Below are positions 36,124 through 46,928 of a DNA stretch of 64,000 nucleotides, in pieces. The notes under the pieces were generated by a model. It was not told the origin of the DNA. It saw nothing but the letters and a program-made list of their open reading frames with translations, and searched no databases. The translations under genes were made by a program, and so were the position numbers. How positions within the stretch are numbered: position 1 is the first letter of the stretch; every line of letters begins with the position of its first letter. The DNA comes from Limonium bicolor (Eukaryota > Streptophyta > Magnoliopsida > Caryophyllales > Plumbaginaceae): NCBI GenBank assembly GCA_023374045.1, contig CM041780.1, forward strand, positions 172,985,339 through 173,049,338, given 5' to 3'.

Positions 36124-36573
36124 TGTCCGAACTTGTGTCCGGACGTTGATGTTCGGACACAAGCCGAGAAGAAACAGACTAAGAAAACCCAAGTGTCTGA
36201 ACTCGTGTTCGTACATTGACGTTCGGACACAAGTCGAGAGTTAGAAACTAGAGAGTGAAATCGTCTGAACTTGTGTCCGGACATCGATGTTCGGGCACAA
36301 GTTGAGAGTTTGGAAATCAGGGAGTAAAGGCGTCCAAAATTGTGTCGGACATTGACATTCAGACACAAGTTGAGAGTTAAAACAAAGGTTGTCCGAACAT
36401 TGGTCCGAACTTGTAAGTTCGGACATGAGCCGAGACTCACAAGTTGGACTCGTCCTCACATGCTGTCCGAACATGTAAGTTCGGACAGATGTTCAGACAC
36501 ACCTATAACAACGAAAACAATAAACAATCTCGGGGCCTGTCCGAACATTGATGTCCGAACGAACGTTCAGACA
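36124..36573. repeat. Dyad array with GTCCGAAC/GTTCGGAC arms
   Basis: About seven imperfect units spaced roughly 70 bp, each with arms such as CTTGTGTCCG...CGGACACAAG around a 12-bp loop; the last units are shorter and compound. It lies within the 2.4-kb solo LTR, whose neighbours are AT-rich. Confidence 0.85.
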
Positions 36574-38442
36574 AGTCCTGGAATGCGATTTTCAGAAGGT
36601 AAACAGAAGTAGATAACAATAGTAAATGGCTAGAACTGAAAGGAAAACCATCAAATTGTAAATGCTTAATAACAATGCAAAAATGTTACCATAAACACAA
36701 CAGACTTCACTTCAAATCCAAGGTGCTACCGCCACACTCAAACCTTGGAGTGCTCAGGCTAAATATCCAACAAAATCATTAAACAACTGAGTAAACATTG
36801 TAATCTCAAAATATGCGGAAGCTCCAATATTGTAAACTAGTTTTTGTAATGTAAACATAATAATCCAAATATGATATTACAACCACTATAATTCAAGTTA
36901 TTATCTCAGAAAAGATTCAAATTTTCCTAGTCTACGTGGTAGCGCATTCCCAATCCCCAAATCAGTACTCAATACCTACGATCATAAAACAACATACAAA
37001 AGCACGAAGGGATCGCATAAATCAGTGAAACTTAGTAAATTCCATCTTATTATGTAAAATACATTTTGAAACCAATTTTGCGGTTGAGTAAACAGAAACA
37101 TATTGAACTGATAACCATAATCCGAATCCACTTTCCAGTAACATTAACCATTAAAACAATAGGGGAGCCTTCAACAGGAAATAACCACAAAATAACCAAG
37201 CAATCACAATGGACTGAATTACCACATCCACCTCACCCTAAGTCCTTAAGTGTGCACACTCCCTATAAAACAGTAGTCCCATAGAGTAGATCAAAGAGCT
37301 TAACTGCAGTCATTGTATGCAGCACAAATATATATAAATGTAAACATGTCCATGGTCACGGTCCAGAGTACCAACATGGTGAGTTAGGGAGCACCAAGAA
37401 CTCCAACATGGTGAATCAGGGAGCACCAAGAACCCCAAAGCAATTAAATTCCAGTGAAGAGCTCCAAAACCAAATCCAATTCCAATTTCCAAATACCATG
37501 ATCAACTCATAATGCGCAAAATACAATTCCAATTTACCAAACCAACATCAGGGTTTCCAAAATACCTTTCATGATAGAAATAGAATTCACGTCATCAAAA
37601 CAACCATGAGCACAAAATATACCTGATTGTTCCCTTGACTCAGGAAGACAACTCAACTAGTTCACCAGAAACGCTCGTCGTCGATACCGGTGTGATTAAT
37701 AATAATCCACAATCAGATTATGCTAACCATAAACAAATAAATTGAAACCCTATCGAAGTATTAGACCTTACCCTCCTTAATCCTTATACCAGCGCCAAGG
37801 AAGAACTTCTACGAAATCGAGAAAGGGCGAGAATATTGTAGTTGAGAAGAAGAGCGTAGCACGTCGTGATGAAGAAGAAGAGAGTGGGGGAAATCGTGAC
37901 TTAAATAGCATATTATTGGTATTCTAGGAAGGAAAAATATTAAATAAATCAATATGGTAATTTGTTAAGAGGAAAGAATAATTTAAATAGCCAACAGGAG
38001 AGGAGTAAGGGGAAATAAAATATTGAAAGAAAATAAAGTGAGGGATAATTGATCGATCATTCTGGAGAGGTTAGTTGAACCGTGAGCATCTATAGGAAGA
38101 TATTTTTATATTAAGAAATAATATCTAAAAGAATTAATTTATTTATGGGTAAATAATATTTGAAAAGAGTAAGGGGAACATTGTAACATCGGAAGAAGTG
38201 GAATATTAGTATTTAGACAATGTAGGAAAATATAACAGGAATGTATAAAAATTATAATAATTCAGAACGAAGCAATAAAAGATATGGTGATTAATTTAAT
38301 TTCCCTGGGCTCGTATAATATTACTAATTATTGGACTAATTTCATAACTCTATAGTCGTTCCCAAAATAATGATTAACCTCCTTATACTGACTATATATT
38401 ATGCATTTCCTAACTTGAAAATTTGCAGGGTATTTCAGTATC

Positions 38443-39076
38443 TGTCGTTGAGCCCATCAGGAATTTGATGAGTCTCTGTTTCTTGAATATACGCCTTATA
38501 GGCTTCATCTGCCGCGCAGGAGCAAATGGGCAAGGAGGACGTGAAATCAATTTTGTCCCAGATACCTCTTAATTTTGCGAAGTAGTCACTCACCGAATTT
38601 CCGCCTTAGACGGTGTTGGCGAGGCATCGCTCCAAATCGTATACACGGGTTGCATCAACTTGATTATAACGGGCACAGAGGTCTTCCTATATATTGGTGG
38701 CCGACGAGCAAAACAAAACAGTATTTGAGACCTGTTTCTCCAAGCTCATTAGTATCCAGGAACGTACCATATTATCACACCGGGTCCAAGCTTGAATACG
38801 TGCATCGCAGTCAGTGGGTTTCGTCAATGTTCCTTCGACGATTCCAAGTTTGTTCTTTGAACGCAAAGTTATCTCCACTTGGTGTTTCCATCGGGCGAAG
38901 CCAGGAACTCCGTCATACTTCGTTGCTAGAGAGAGGCCTGGGTGGTCTGAGCTTGACAAATAGAGTGAATCTTCGATGTCAATGGTGGTTCCGACACCGC
39001 TCTCTGCTTCAGAATCGATGGGCACCTTTCTGTGGCTCTTAGAATTAGGGTTTTCTTTTTCTTCATTGTCGGCCAT
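38443..39076 (-). pseudogene. Copia gag N-terminal part
   Basis: It starts at the ATG at 39076, about 215 bp from the primer site. An acidic leader is followed by YLSSSDHPGLSLATKYDGV and FARWKHQVEITLRSKNKLG, the start of the copia gag domain. The frame is open to a TAG at 38684-38686, where a Trp is usual (NIWEDL-type motif). It continues after that stop through YNQVDATRVYDLE and, after another TAA near 38610 (Gln expected), through VSDYFAKLRGIWDKIDF. The solo LTR then cuts it at 38442. Both stops fit single C-to-T or G-to-A changes. Confidence 0.9.
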
Positions 39077-39290
39077 AGATTATGGGGAATTAAACGGACA
39101 AGACTCAAGAACTATGAAATGGAGGTAAGAGAAACATCAATCGAACAAGATTGACAAACCGTTAGGTCATAAATTGTCAGGGAGAAAATCAGAGAAGATT
39201 TAAGGAAATCATGAATTGAAAAGTAGAATAATGCAAGACGGGCAGCGGTCTGCAAGGAGAACAGTAATCAGTAGCTAGATCCCATGATCT

Positions 39291-39302
39291 GCTCTGATAC
39301 CA
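39291..39302 (-). other. Copia primer binding site (tRNA-iMet)
   Basis: Minus-strand TGGTATCAGAGC, continuing AGATCATGGGATC, between the putative LTR and gag. Confidence 0.9.
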
Positions 39303-39615
39303 TGAAAAATTCCAATCGACAAAACAAGAGTACCAGAGTTGATTGAATCAAGAGAATGAAGACGAAGAATTACATAATCGTTTCTTCGCTACACCTGCAC
39401 CACTTACACCCAAACATACTCTAATACAGCTAAGCAAGACCTAGACTCAAAACCAGCCTAACCCCGGTTCACCTAAACAACTAATACAACCATTAAAATA
39501 ACATGAGTAGACCAACCGGCCAAACAACTATACCAGAAGTCAAAACATAACATTACATACAAATATAAAACCAAAGACAACTTAACTTAAGCAGTTCAGT
39601 AGGAAACTAACAACA
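39303..39615 (-). repeat. Probable 5' LTR of the copia element
   Basis: On the minus strand the sequence ends GGAATTTTTCA directly against the primer site. It can be traced to a TGTTGTTAGTTTCC start at 39615, giving a 313-bp LTR, a usual size for copia. The inner end is firm. The outer end rests only on the TGTTG start, because the partner LTR is lost. Confidence 0.55.
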
Positions 39616-40608
39616 AGATGAAGTTACGGGATTCCTATGGTGAAACATGATATGATTCATTTGCCTATAAAAGCTTTCTGTTGCGTTCTTAATTAATTCT
39701 TCTGGCTTCTTCCCCGGTTGATAATATTAATTCGTGTTGATTGCACCGTTTTCTTTAGAGCAATTAAGGCAGAAATGGCTCTTCTAACTACACCAACTTC
39801 TTTACATCATTGCGTCATACTAATAACTGTTTCGTGGCCCAGATAACCCAATCGACCGAAACTGGTATACAAGAAATGGTATTTTAATTAGTTTATATCT
39901 ATTGTTAATTTAATTATGAACCCCCTAATTCATCTAATCGTATAGGGTTTTACCTTCCCATTGCTTATCATAGTCGTGTATCGTTAGTCGTTGTATGAAG
40001 GTACAATGTAATGTGGCTTACATTGGGAAGGTTTTTACCTTCCCTAGTTTGAGGAGGAGGAATTAGGATACTTAAGAGAATTTGTAGTTTGTCTAGCTAG
40101 GTTGATAAGTTCTTGATTCGGATTCAATGTGTCTTTAGGCTGAGTTGAGTTGAGTTGAGTGGATTTAGCATGTCCACTAATAATGCCCACGAGACTAGCC
40201 CAAACCAGATTCGGAATCATATTAATATAACAGGCCCAACAATGACAGTCTAGTCCTTTCCTGATTCTGTAGTTTGTATATGATATGATTCTAAATGTGG
40301 TTTGGGCTAGTCTTGTGGATCTTAGGACTTAGTAAGGAGTAACGCCTTATATTAACTCCCTGAACATAACAAGCAAATATTTGTATGACAACATTTGACC
40401 TTTTATTTGTTTGAAAGACGAGAAAGTATAAATAAGAAGACGGACAATATTTGACCATGGTGCGCATGAATTTCGATCTCACTCAGTAACTACAGAATAA
40501 ATATATAATGTAATACGGGATATGGAAATGTATATTGTATTATGAAATTAATTGCATATTTTATATAATAAAACTAAGAAGATGGAACATAAGACTGAAC
40601 CACATAGT
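39616..40608. other. Unassigned spacer between copia LTR and LINE
   Basis: No supported gene. It contains a (TGAGT)n tract near 40141-40160 and an imperfect inverted repeat at 40186-40319. It may be older host sequence into which the copia and LINE inserted. Confidence 0.5.
40186..40319. repeat. Imperfect inverted repeat, ~40-bp arms
   Basis: The left arm (40186-40227) contains GACTAGCCCAAACC and GGAATCATAT. The right arm (40279-40319) is its near reverse complement (ATGATATGATTC, GGTTTGGGCTAGTC). The loop is about 50 bp. It could be a small MITE or a folded remnant; no clear target duplication is seen. Confidence 0.6.
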
Positions 40609-40626
40609 AAATCATAAGGAGAGTCA
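40609..40626 (+). repeat. LINE target-site duplication, left copy
   Basis: AAATCATAAGGAGAGTCA, identical to 45472-45489. Confidence 0.95.
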
Positions 40627-41501
40627 CCAGGCAAAAACAGGTCGGAAATACAACCATATTCGTATCGTTCTCTGAGAGGGAGGCAATTGTAGAAGCGATT
40701 TATATCGCTCTCTTAGGTTCTCTACTGATTTTCAGTGAGATTGACATTTTATCTTTCTATCCCCTATTCCGGTTGCAGTTTCTTCGTCGACCCAAATAGC
40801 CTCCAGCAAGTGGTGATTCAGAGGCGTGCTTCTTCGTTATTTTAGGGTTGTGTTTCCTTTTGGGGCTTCTGAGTTCCATCGTTTCTCCAGGGCAGAGCTC
40901 TCGAGCCCTTGAGTTTTCTCTTCTCCATTTCAGGCGAATTGTGCTTTGGGGCTAGTCGCCGGAAGTTAGCTGCCGACTTTTCCTCCCCAGCTGTTTCTGA
41001 AGTGGTGGTGATGACGGGGTTCCGCTCCTCCTTTCCAAGTTGGTGTGGTGCTGTTATGTTTGGTTGAGGGTGGGCTGCGATCCTCCTTGCCCTGTCGGTT
41101 GTTTTTTCTTCAGGGCGCCTAGTTTTTGTCGCCGGTCTTCTCTGTGTATAGTCGGTGGTAGTGCTGGGTCTGGTTGTTTTCTTCGGTGTGCTCAGTTATA
41201 GTGGCGTCAGTACACTATTCGGGAATTCACAAATTTTCTTCTCTTAGACCATTTGCAGCCGTCAGTCAGCAGGTGTCGGAATTGGCTTGATCGGCTCTTA
41301 ATGATGTGCAGTTACATTCGCATTTCTCCCAATTCTCGGATTTAGCTCGTTTGGTTCTTCATGGTGTGCTCCGATTCGGGGTGTCATTCTCCTGACTTTG
41401 GTGATTGTGTTGTTTATGCGGGATTGGTGGTGCCTTTGCTTTGAGGTGGAGGGTGCTCTCTGTTGCTTTTTGTTTCAGTGTTAGATTTGGTGGACTTTCC
41501 G

Positions 41502-42472
41502 ATGAGCTATTTATCCCTCAATTGCAGGGGATTATGACATCCAAAGGCCATCTCTTGGGTGAGGAGATTGATTCACAAACTTAATCCAGATATCATTTTT
41601 TTAGTGAAACCCACAAATTCCAAAGTGATATGAAGGAATTCTTTCACAAATTCTCTCAATATCTTGGGTTATCGGTAGCGAGCAGAGGTAGAAGTGGGGG
41701 TCTTTGCCTTATGTGGAAAATTTTCTTAGGGTGTAGCCCGTTATCCCAATCTCATCACCACATCTCTGCGGTAATCACTCTCCCGGGGAACGCTCAATTT
41801 GCTTTCACAGGTTTCTACAGATGGGCTAACTAGTCTCTGAAACATCTGTCTTGGAAACTTCTGATGCTTCTTAGTAAGCAAATCTCTCTGCCATGGGTGG
41901 TTGCTGGGGATTTCAATCAGATCTTGTTTTCTTCTGAAAAGATAAGGGGCAGGACTAGACAGAAGGCTCATATGTCTCCTTTTAGAGTTGCAGTTGCAGA
42001 GTGTGATCTTCATGATATAGGATTCTTTGGTGAAAGCTCTACCTACACTAACTGTCAAGAAGGTGACTCCAATTCTCATAGCAGATTGGACAGAGTCTTT
42101 TGTTCTTCCAAGGGTCTGCTTTTTTTTCCAAATATTTCAGTGGAACATTTACCGCGAGAAGACTCGGATCATTGTCCTCTGTTTATCAGATTCTTTGGTA
42201 AACACAAAATTCTGGCGAAAGTATTCAGATTTGAAAATGGTTGGCTTTTGGATTCCAAATGTGCAGAGATAGTGGCTGAAGTGTGGAATACTCAAAATCC
42301 TGATATCATCTCCAGGTTGAGTCTATGTGCTAGTAAACTCAGCGAGTGGAAAGGTTGGCCTATATCAAAAATTAGATGGAAGATCAATAATAAGAAAAAA
42401 GAGCTTGACACCATCTCGATTAGTAATAGCTCATTGGGAGCTATTACAAACAGAAAGAGATTACTTATGTAA
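41502..42472 (+). pseudogene. LINE ORF2 endonuclease domain, broken
   Basis: The probable ORF2 start is the ATG at 41502 (MSYLSLNCRGL), followed at once by a TGA at codon 12. The apurinic-type endonuclease continues through HKLNPDIIFL, a one-base shift near 41612, SGGLCLMWK, and then VVAGDFNQILF (the GDFN motif, near 41890), SRLDRVFCS and EDSDHCPLFIRF (SDH motif, near 42165). The frame stops at a TAA (42470-42472) and resumes in the same phase six bases later in RT. Key motifs are present, but stops and a shift inactivate it. Confidence 0.9.
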
Positions 42473-42478
42473 ATAGAG

Positions 42479-43945
42479 ATGCTAGCCTTTTGTGAAGAAA
42501 TCTGGTGGAAACAAAGATCAAGAGATTCATGGATAAAAGAAGGAGACAAGAATACCGGTTATTTTCATGCTAAGGCTTCATCTATTAAAATATCAAAAGA
42601 AATCTTCGGCCTCATGGGCCTAGGGCAAACTATGCATTACACCTGGCACAGTATAGAGTCTATTGCAAGGGAGTATTACCATTCTCTGTTCTCCTCTTCC
42701 AGTCCTCAGACGGATAGGGATTTTCTCTTGGAAGTGGAAGGAAGGCTCGAAGATAGATACGTGACTGAGCTTTCTAGTCCTTATACAAAAGAGGAGATTC
42801 TCTCTGCTGTTAAACAACTTGGAACAGACAAAGCCCCTAGTCCAGATGGTTTCAATGGCAAATTCTACACTACCTTCTGGCACATTATTGGTAATCAGAT
42901 TGTTGAGTCCGTTCTACTGATCCTTAGAGGACAGCCCCTTCTGATATCGCTGAACGACTATTTCATCACTCTCATTCCTAAGATGATGGGGGCTATTGAC
43001 ATTAATAAATTCAGACCGATTGCCCTTTGCAATTTTGTGTATAAGATTGCTTCGAAGACGCTAGCAAATAGAATCCAGCATATCCTCCCCCTTCTTATCT
43101 CTCACAATCAATCAGGCTTTATGAAAGGAAGACTCATCACAGATAATATTATCTTAGCAGGTGAGCTCCAACATTTCTTAGATAAGAATCAATCGAGTAA
43201 GAAAGGTTTATTTGCTCTAAAAGTGGATCTCAGTAAGGCCTATGACAGATTGGAGTGGTCTTTTCTCCATGAAGTGCTTATCTTGATGAGATTCCCCCCC
43301 CTCAATGGATTAATCCAGTCATGAATTGTGTGCGATCAGTTAGATGCTCCATCGTCATCAATGGCAAACCAGGTATGTCTTTCTCTCAGTCCAGAGGAAT
43401 CAGACAAGGGGATCCCCTTTCTCCTTTCCTTTTCATCCTGGCCTAGGAAACGCTCTCTAGCTTTTTGAATAAGGTTGATATTAGAGGAGATTACCAAGGT
43501 ATCAAACTTTCCCCCCATTGTCCCTCTATTTCTGACCTAGCTTTTGCGGATGATATCATTCTCTTCGGTAAAGCCAGCTCCACAAATATCACTTACCTCA
43601 ATCATATACTAAAAAAATTCCTCCTAGCCTCCGGCCACAAAATAAACCTTCACAAATCTGAACTTGTGTTTAGTAAAAGACTCTCTCCCTTCATTAAAGA
43701 GACACTAGCCAATTTGCTCAATGTTCAAGAAGTCCCTTCTTTCACTAAATACCTTGGTCTACCTCTCAATATTGGTAGGAGGACATATGATCTCTTTTCT
43801 TATCTTTTGGATTCAGTCAATAAAAGGATCTCGAGCTGGTCAAAACCTATGGCCCAGGCAGCTAGATCTATTTTGGTCTCAAGCGTCCTCCAGTCGATTC
43901 CCAATTATACTATGTTCCTTTTTGCCCTCCCGAAAGGGTATCATT
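42479..43945 (+). pseudogene. LINE ORF2 reverse transcriptase domain, broken
   Basis: It opens with SWIKEGDKNTGYFHAKAS and carries the L1-type RT series: TDKAPSPDGFNGKFYTTFW, INKFRPIALCNFVYKIASK, ISHNQSGFMKGRLITDNI and LKVDLSKAYDRLEW. A shift in a run of C near 43296-43303 ends the first frame at 43324. The next frame gives [13 protein letters not shown] and the catalytic FADD at 43543-43554, with a TAG at about 43443 between them. It runs to a further shift near 43930. The catalytic residues remain but the frame is not continuous. Confidence 0.92.
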
Positions 43946-45211
43946 GCTAAACTCAATTCAGCTTTCTCCTCCTTTTGGTGGAGTGGTAGAGCAGACAAAA
44001 AGGCTCTTCATTGGAAAAAATGGTCCAAGGTCTGTGATGTAGTGGAGCATGGAGGTCTAGGTTTTAGAGAAGTGGAAGACTTTAATAAAGCCCTCCTTGT
44101 CAAACAGCTTTGGAGACTGCTTACTAAACCGGATTCTCTGGTGGCTCAAATCTTAAAACATCTTTATTATCCTCATACCAACATTAGAGAGTGCCAATCT
44201 GGTGTCAAAGGAAGTACTATCTAGAAGTCAATATCCTCGGTGCTGAATTTCCTCAAGGATGGCACTCGTTGGCAACATGATCCAGGAGTTAGCTCTCATT
44301 GATACTCGGAGATCCTGACAGTAATTCCTGGAGCTGGATCCACTCCAAAGACAAAAAGTTTTCAGTTAAATCGGCCTACAACTTCCTGGTTACTGATCGG
44401 GTTGTAGAGAGCTCCTCAAATCTCTCTCATTATGCTAGTAGAGTGTGTAAGAAGATCATCCCCTCCATTTGTTGTCCAAGAGTGAAGCTTAACCTCTGGA
44501 AATTTGTGGGTAACATCATCCCTTGTCAGGACAATCTGGCTAGGCGCATTGGAGGTGACCCGAAGTGTTTGTTTTGTGGGGCAAAGGACACTCTTTGCTT
44601 ATTGCTTTTTTCATTGTTGTGCAGTGGTTGAGACTTGGAAGGACATGATCGATGTCACGAATGTCCCTTCAAATGTAGAAGGTCTTTTGGATTGGTTCCA
44701 TCGTAATGCGATCGAATGGAATGCCAAGAAGCTGTCCTGTATAGCGAATAATCTCTGGGTCATTTATGCTACAAGAAACAAAGTGAAGCATAATCCGGAG
44801 CTCTCTTGGTGGAGAGAAGTAGAGGCTAATAAATCTTTTATTGAGGCTTATATTCAGGTGATGAAGAACACCAATACTTATGTTACTCAGAGACAATGGT
44901 CCCCTCCTCCAGCCGGGTTCTCCAGTATTTGCACGGGTATTCACAAGAGTCATTTTGGGGACCGAGTCATTGCGGGGCTGATCCGTAATGAGCATGGTAT
45001 CCCTATAGCCGCTTTCAATCGTAGAATTTCCAGCACTGTTAAGGTGCAATATGCTGACATCAAAACAAAGAGAATTGCTATGGAACTTGCCATCTCGGTG
45101 GGTAGCCATAACATTTTCTTTGATTCAGCTGACAAAAATTTCAAAGCAGCCCTCAGGATGGGAGAAAGAAGAAGGGATTCAGTGAGTGGTGAAGATCTCT
45201 CAAAAATCTAA
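43930..45211 (+). pseudogene. LINE ORF2 C-terminal region (zinc finger, RNase H-like), broken
   Basis: Three overlapping frames carry the remainder. LNSAFSSFWWSGRADKKALH and GLGFREVEDFNKALLVKQLW lie near 43950-44110. A reverse-transcriptase zinc-binding region follows (FSVKSAYNFL, LWKFVGNIIPCQDNLARR, CLFCGAKDT; 44360-44590). The tail resembles plant LINE RNase H domains (AGLIRNEHGIPIAAFNRRIS near 44975), but its first catalytic Asp block is missing. Stops at 44221 and 44629 and changes of frame show decay. The last frame ends at 45211. Confidence 0.85.
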
Positions 45212-45471
45212 AGCTCCTTGTCTCTCTTCTCTAATATTGTATTTGGTAATGTTATTTCGTTTAATAATTTTCTTGTCAGACTTGTTTGCAACTTAGGTAA
45301 TTCTTTGATGGACAATACTAAGATCTGGGTGGGGGATAATATTCCCCCTATTATTTTATCAGCATGTAAGTTAGATCTGGAACTAGCAGACTGAGAGGGT
45401 TCTTGTCCCATCAGTCTTGCTTTGATGTATGTCCTTAATATATGGTTATCTCAAGTTAACATCAAAAATAA

Positions 45472-45489
45472 AAATCATAAGGAGAGTCA
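45472..45489 (+). repeat. LINE target-site duplication, right copy
   Basis: AAATCATAAGGAGAGTCA, identical to 40609-40626. Confidence 0.95.
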
Positions 45490-45739
45490 TAATTGTGAAT
45501 CACTTTGCCAATATGAAGTATGTTCACATATACATAAAACAAAATGAATCAATACCAATAATAAATGGATCTCTAACTAAACAATAGATATATTATATAG
45601 ATCAATTAATATCCACACCGTATACAAGCGTAAACCACACAAATTCAGATCAATAGCTCCGATCGATACAAAAAAAAAAAGCTTAAAAAACAAACACCAA
45701 TAACACCTCATCCTCCATCAACAAAAAATAAATATGTGT

Positions 45740-45973
45740 TCACTGTAGGAGAAGAGCAAACAATGAAAGCAAAACCGAAGATCCAATGGAGACGGAAAGT
45801 GGAAACGGCGCAGCTGCACCTCCTTGAATTGCTCCACCGGTTCCACCAGCTTCCATTGCCGGAGAAGGGCTGAGCACGAGCTCTTGAGCTTGTACAGTAG
45901 ACACCATGACAACAACTAAAACCATCGCCACGGTCAGGGTTCTTGCAACCAATAAGGATGATGACAAAGCCAT
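45740..45973 (-). CDS. Arabinogalactan-peptide-like protein (77 aa), likely host gene
   Basis: The frame from the ATG at 45973 encodes 77 residues: an N-terminal signal peptide (residues 1-29, ending VQA before Gln30), a short mature stretch with SPSP, Ala/Gly-rich sequence and AAAPFP, and a C-terminal hydrophobic segment (about 58-77, ending LLSLFALLLQ) typical of a GPI-anchor signal. That plan matches plant AG-peptides, which are O-glycosylated on hydroxyproline and tethered to the plasma membrane. A longer frame reaches an ATG at 46048, but the extra 25 residues precede the signal peptide and probably lie in the leader. A TATA motif lies about 95 bp upstream. The gene sits between a LINE and a copia fragment. 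Proline content is low for the family, so I call it AGP-like only. Confidence 0.62.
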   Translation of the reverse strand: MALSSSLLVARTLTVAMVLVVVMVSTVQAQELVLSPSPAMEAGGTGGAIQGGAAAPFPLSVSIGSSVLLSLFALLLQ

Positions 45974-46065
45974 TAGATATATTATGCCCAAGTTTGATAT
46001 GCACCAAAAAGAAAGAGCAGCTTGAATGGTGTATATTATAATTATCAAGGCGTAGGGGGGATATG

Positions 46066-46077
46066 TTTATATATATG
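46066..46077 (-). promoter_or_regulatory. TATA box of the AGP-like gene
   Basis: The minus strand reads CCATATATATAA about 95 bp upstream of the ATG at 45973. A start site ~30 bp downstream would give a leader of about 60 nt. Confidence 0.5.
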
Positions 46078-46928
46078 GGATTTGTAGTGGGGAATTAATG
46101 TTGGTGTGAGTAGTTGCTCTTTCAAAATCCTGAAGGTAGGTAGTCACTATGTTCTTTTTATAAGTACGTATATATATACTATATTATATAGAATTAAGTA
46201 AGCGATGTGTCTAATCAGTAGTACTATGTTAATAGATTCCTTAAAGTTTAAGCAGGAGCAACACAAATTGAGTGCGCTTGTGCGTGTTTCATTTTCATTT
46301 GCTCTTTTCAAAAATATATGGGTTACCATAGATCTTTCGCGTGCCTTTTACATTAAGGTACATGGCATGGGGTCCTCTAATCAAAAGGGGGTAATGCTTG
46401 TGATCCACGAATCTGTACACTTATAATCCGCACTGTTCCTTTTAATCAACGAATCTAATGCAGGGCAGGACACATTAACAAGGTGTTTATTGATGATAGA
46501 TATTTTGAATAGGATTGAGTATCACCTAATTGATATAGTATCAAATAGTGTAAGTTCGTTAAATCGCTCCTATAATTCATGTAACACTAGACCTGTTAAA
46601 GGTGACCCGAACTAGAAAAGCCGAACCGATTCAACCCAATTTTAAGTTTCATAGCGTGACCCGAAATGTGACCCGAAAATCTAAACCGAATAAAATCAAA
46701 ACCGAATTAAACCGAATTTTGGTTCAACCCGAATCCACCCGAATGCTTTGTTAAATCTAAATCTACTATAGTTGTTCCAACCGTAAATATAATCTTGAAA
46801 CCAAAAACACATAATGGAGATTTAAACATCCGATAAGTGTTCATTGTTCACAAATGATATATATAATATTGGACATCTTCAATTTTGACGCATCTCAAGC
46901 CTTGGTCTATTAAAACATTCGTAAACTA
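46078..46928. other. Promoter-side intergenic DNA of the AGP-like gene
   Basis: No supported ORF. A region rich in CCGAA/CCCGAA repeats at 46604-46745 is the only structured feature. The rest is AT-rich unique-looking sequence that could hold regulatory sites I cannot identify. Confidence 0.5.
46604..46745. repeat. Degenerate ACCCGAA/ACCGAA repeat
   Basis: Many short units (GACCCGAA, AACCGAA, CAACCCGAA) are interspersed with A/T-rich bases over about 140 bp. This is a low-complexity repeat type common in plant intergenic DNA. Confidence 0.7.

Larger units (their letters stand above)
31159..38437 (-). mobile_element. Solo LTR (2426 bp) interrupted by a second solo LTR
   Basis: On the minus strand it begins TGAAATACCCTGC at 38437 and ends GGGTGTTACA at 31159. 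It is flanked by a perfect GTATC duplication (31154-31158 and 38438-38442). No primer site or internal region follows, so it is a solo LTR formed by LTR-LTR recombination. It sits inside the copia gag. The insertion 31242-36089 splits it into 83 bp and 2343 bp. The larger part contains the CTTGTGTCCG dyad array at 36124-36573. Confidence 0.88.
14269..39615 (-). mobile_element. Ty1/copia retrotransposon in four pieces, broken by nested insertions
   Basis: Minus-strand copia domains occur in the correct order from right to left: probable LTR (39303-39615), tRNA-iMet primer site (39291-39302), gag (39076-38443), zinc knuckle, protease, integrase (31158-29228) and RT (15910-14540). Two insertions separate them, at 31159-38437 (TSD GTATC) and 15916-29227 (near-TSD GTAAA/GTAAT). 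The RNase H end and the 3' LTR are missing; the left end abuts a truncated gypsy LTR at 14268. The coding parts carry many stops and lost catalytic residues, so the element is long dead. Confidence 0.87.
40627..45471 (+). mobile_element. L1-type LINE (non-LTR retrotransposon), degenerate
   Basis: It is bounded by an 18-bp target duplication, AAATCATAAGGAGAGTCA, at 40609-40626 and 45472-45489. It encodes remnants of an endonuclease, reverse transcriptase, zinc-finger region and C-terminal RNase H-like domain in the L1 order. The 3' end is short and A-rich (CATCAAAAATAA). About 875 bp at the 5' end has no ORF, and no ORF1 nucleic-acid-binding protein is recognisable. Confidence 0.93.

Noticed and set aside
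38575..39042. 155-codon plus-strand frame opposite copia gag
   Set aside because: It is the antisense shadow of the gag coding sequence.
45974..46048. 25-residue N-terminal extension of the AGP-like protein
   Set aside because: It would put a hydrophobic stretch before a normal signal peptide; the ATG at 45973 has the better context and gives a typical AG-peptide plan.
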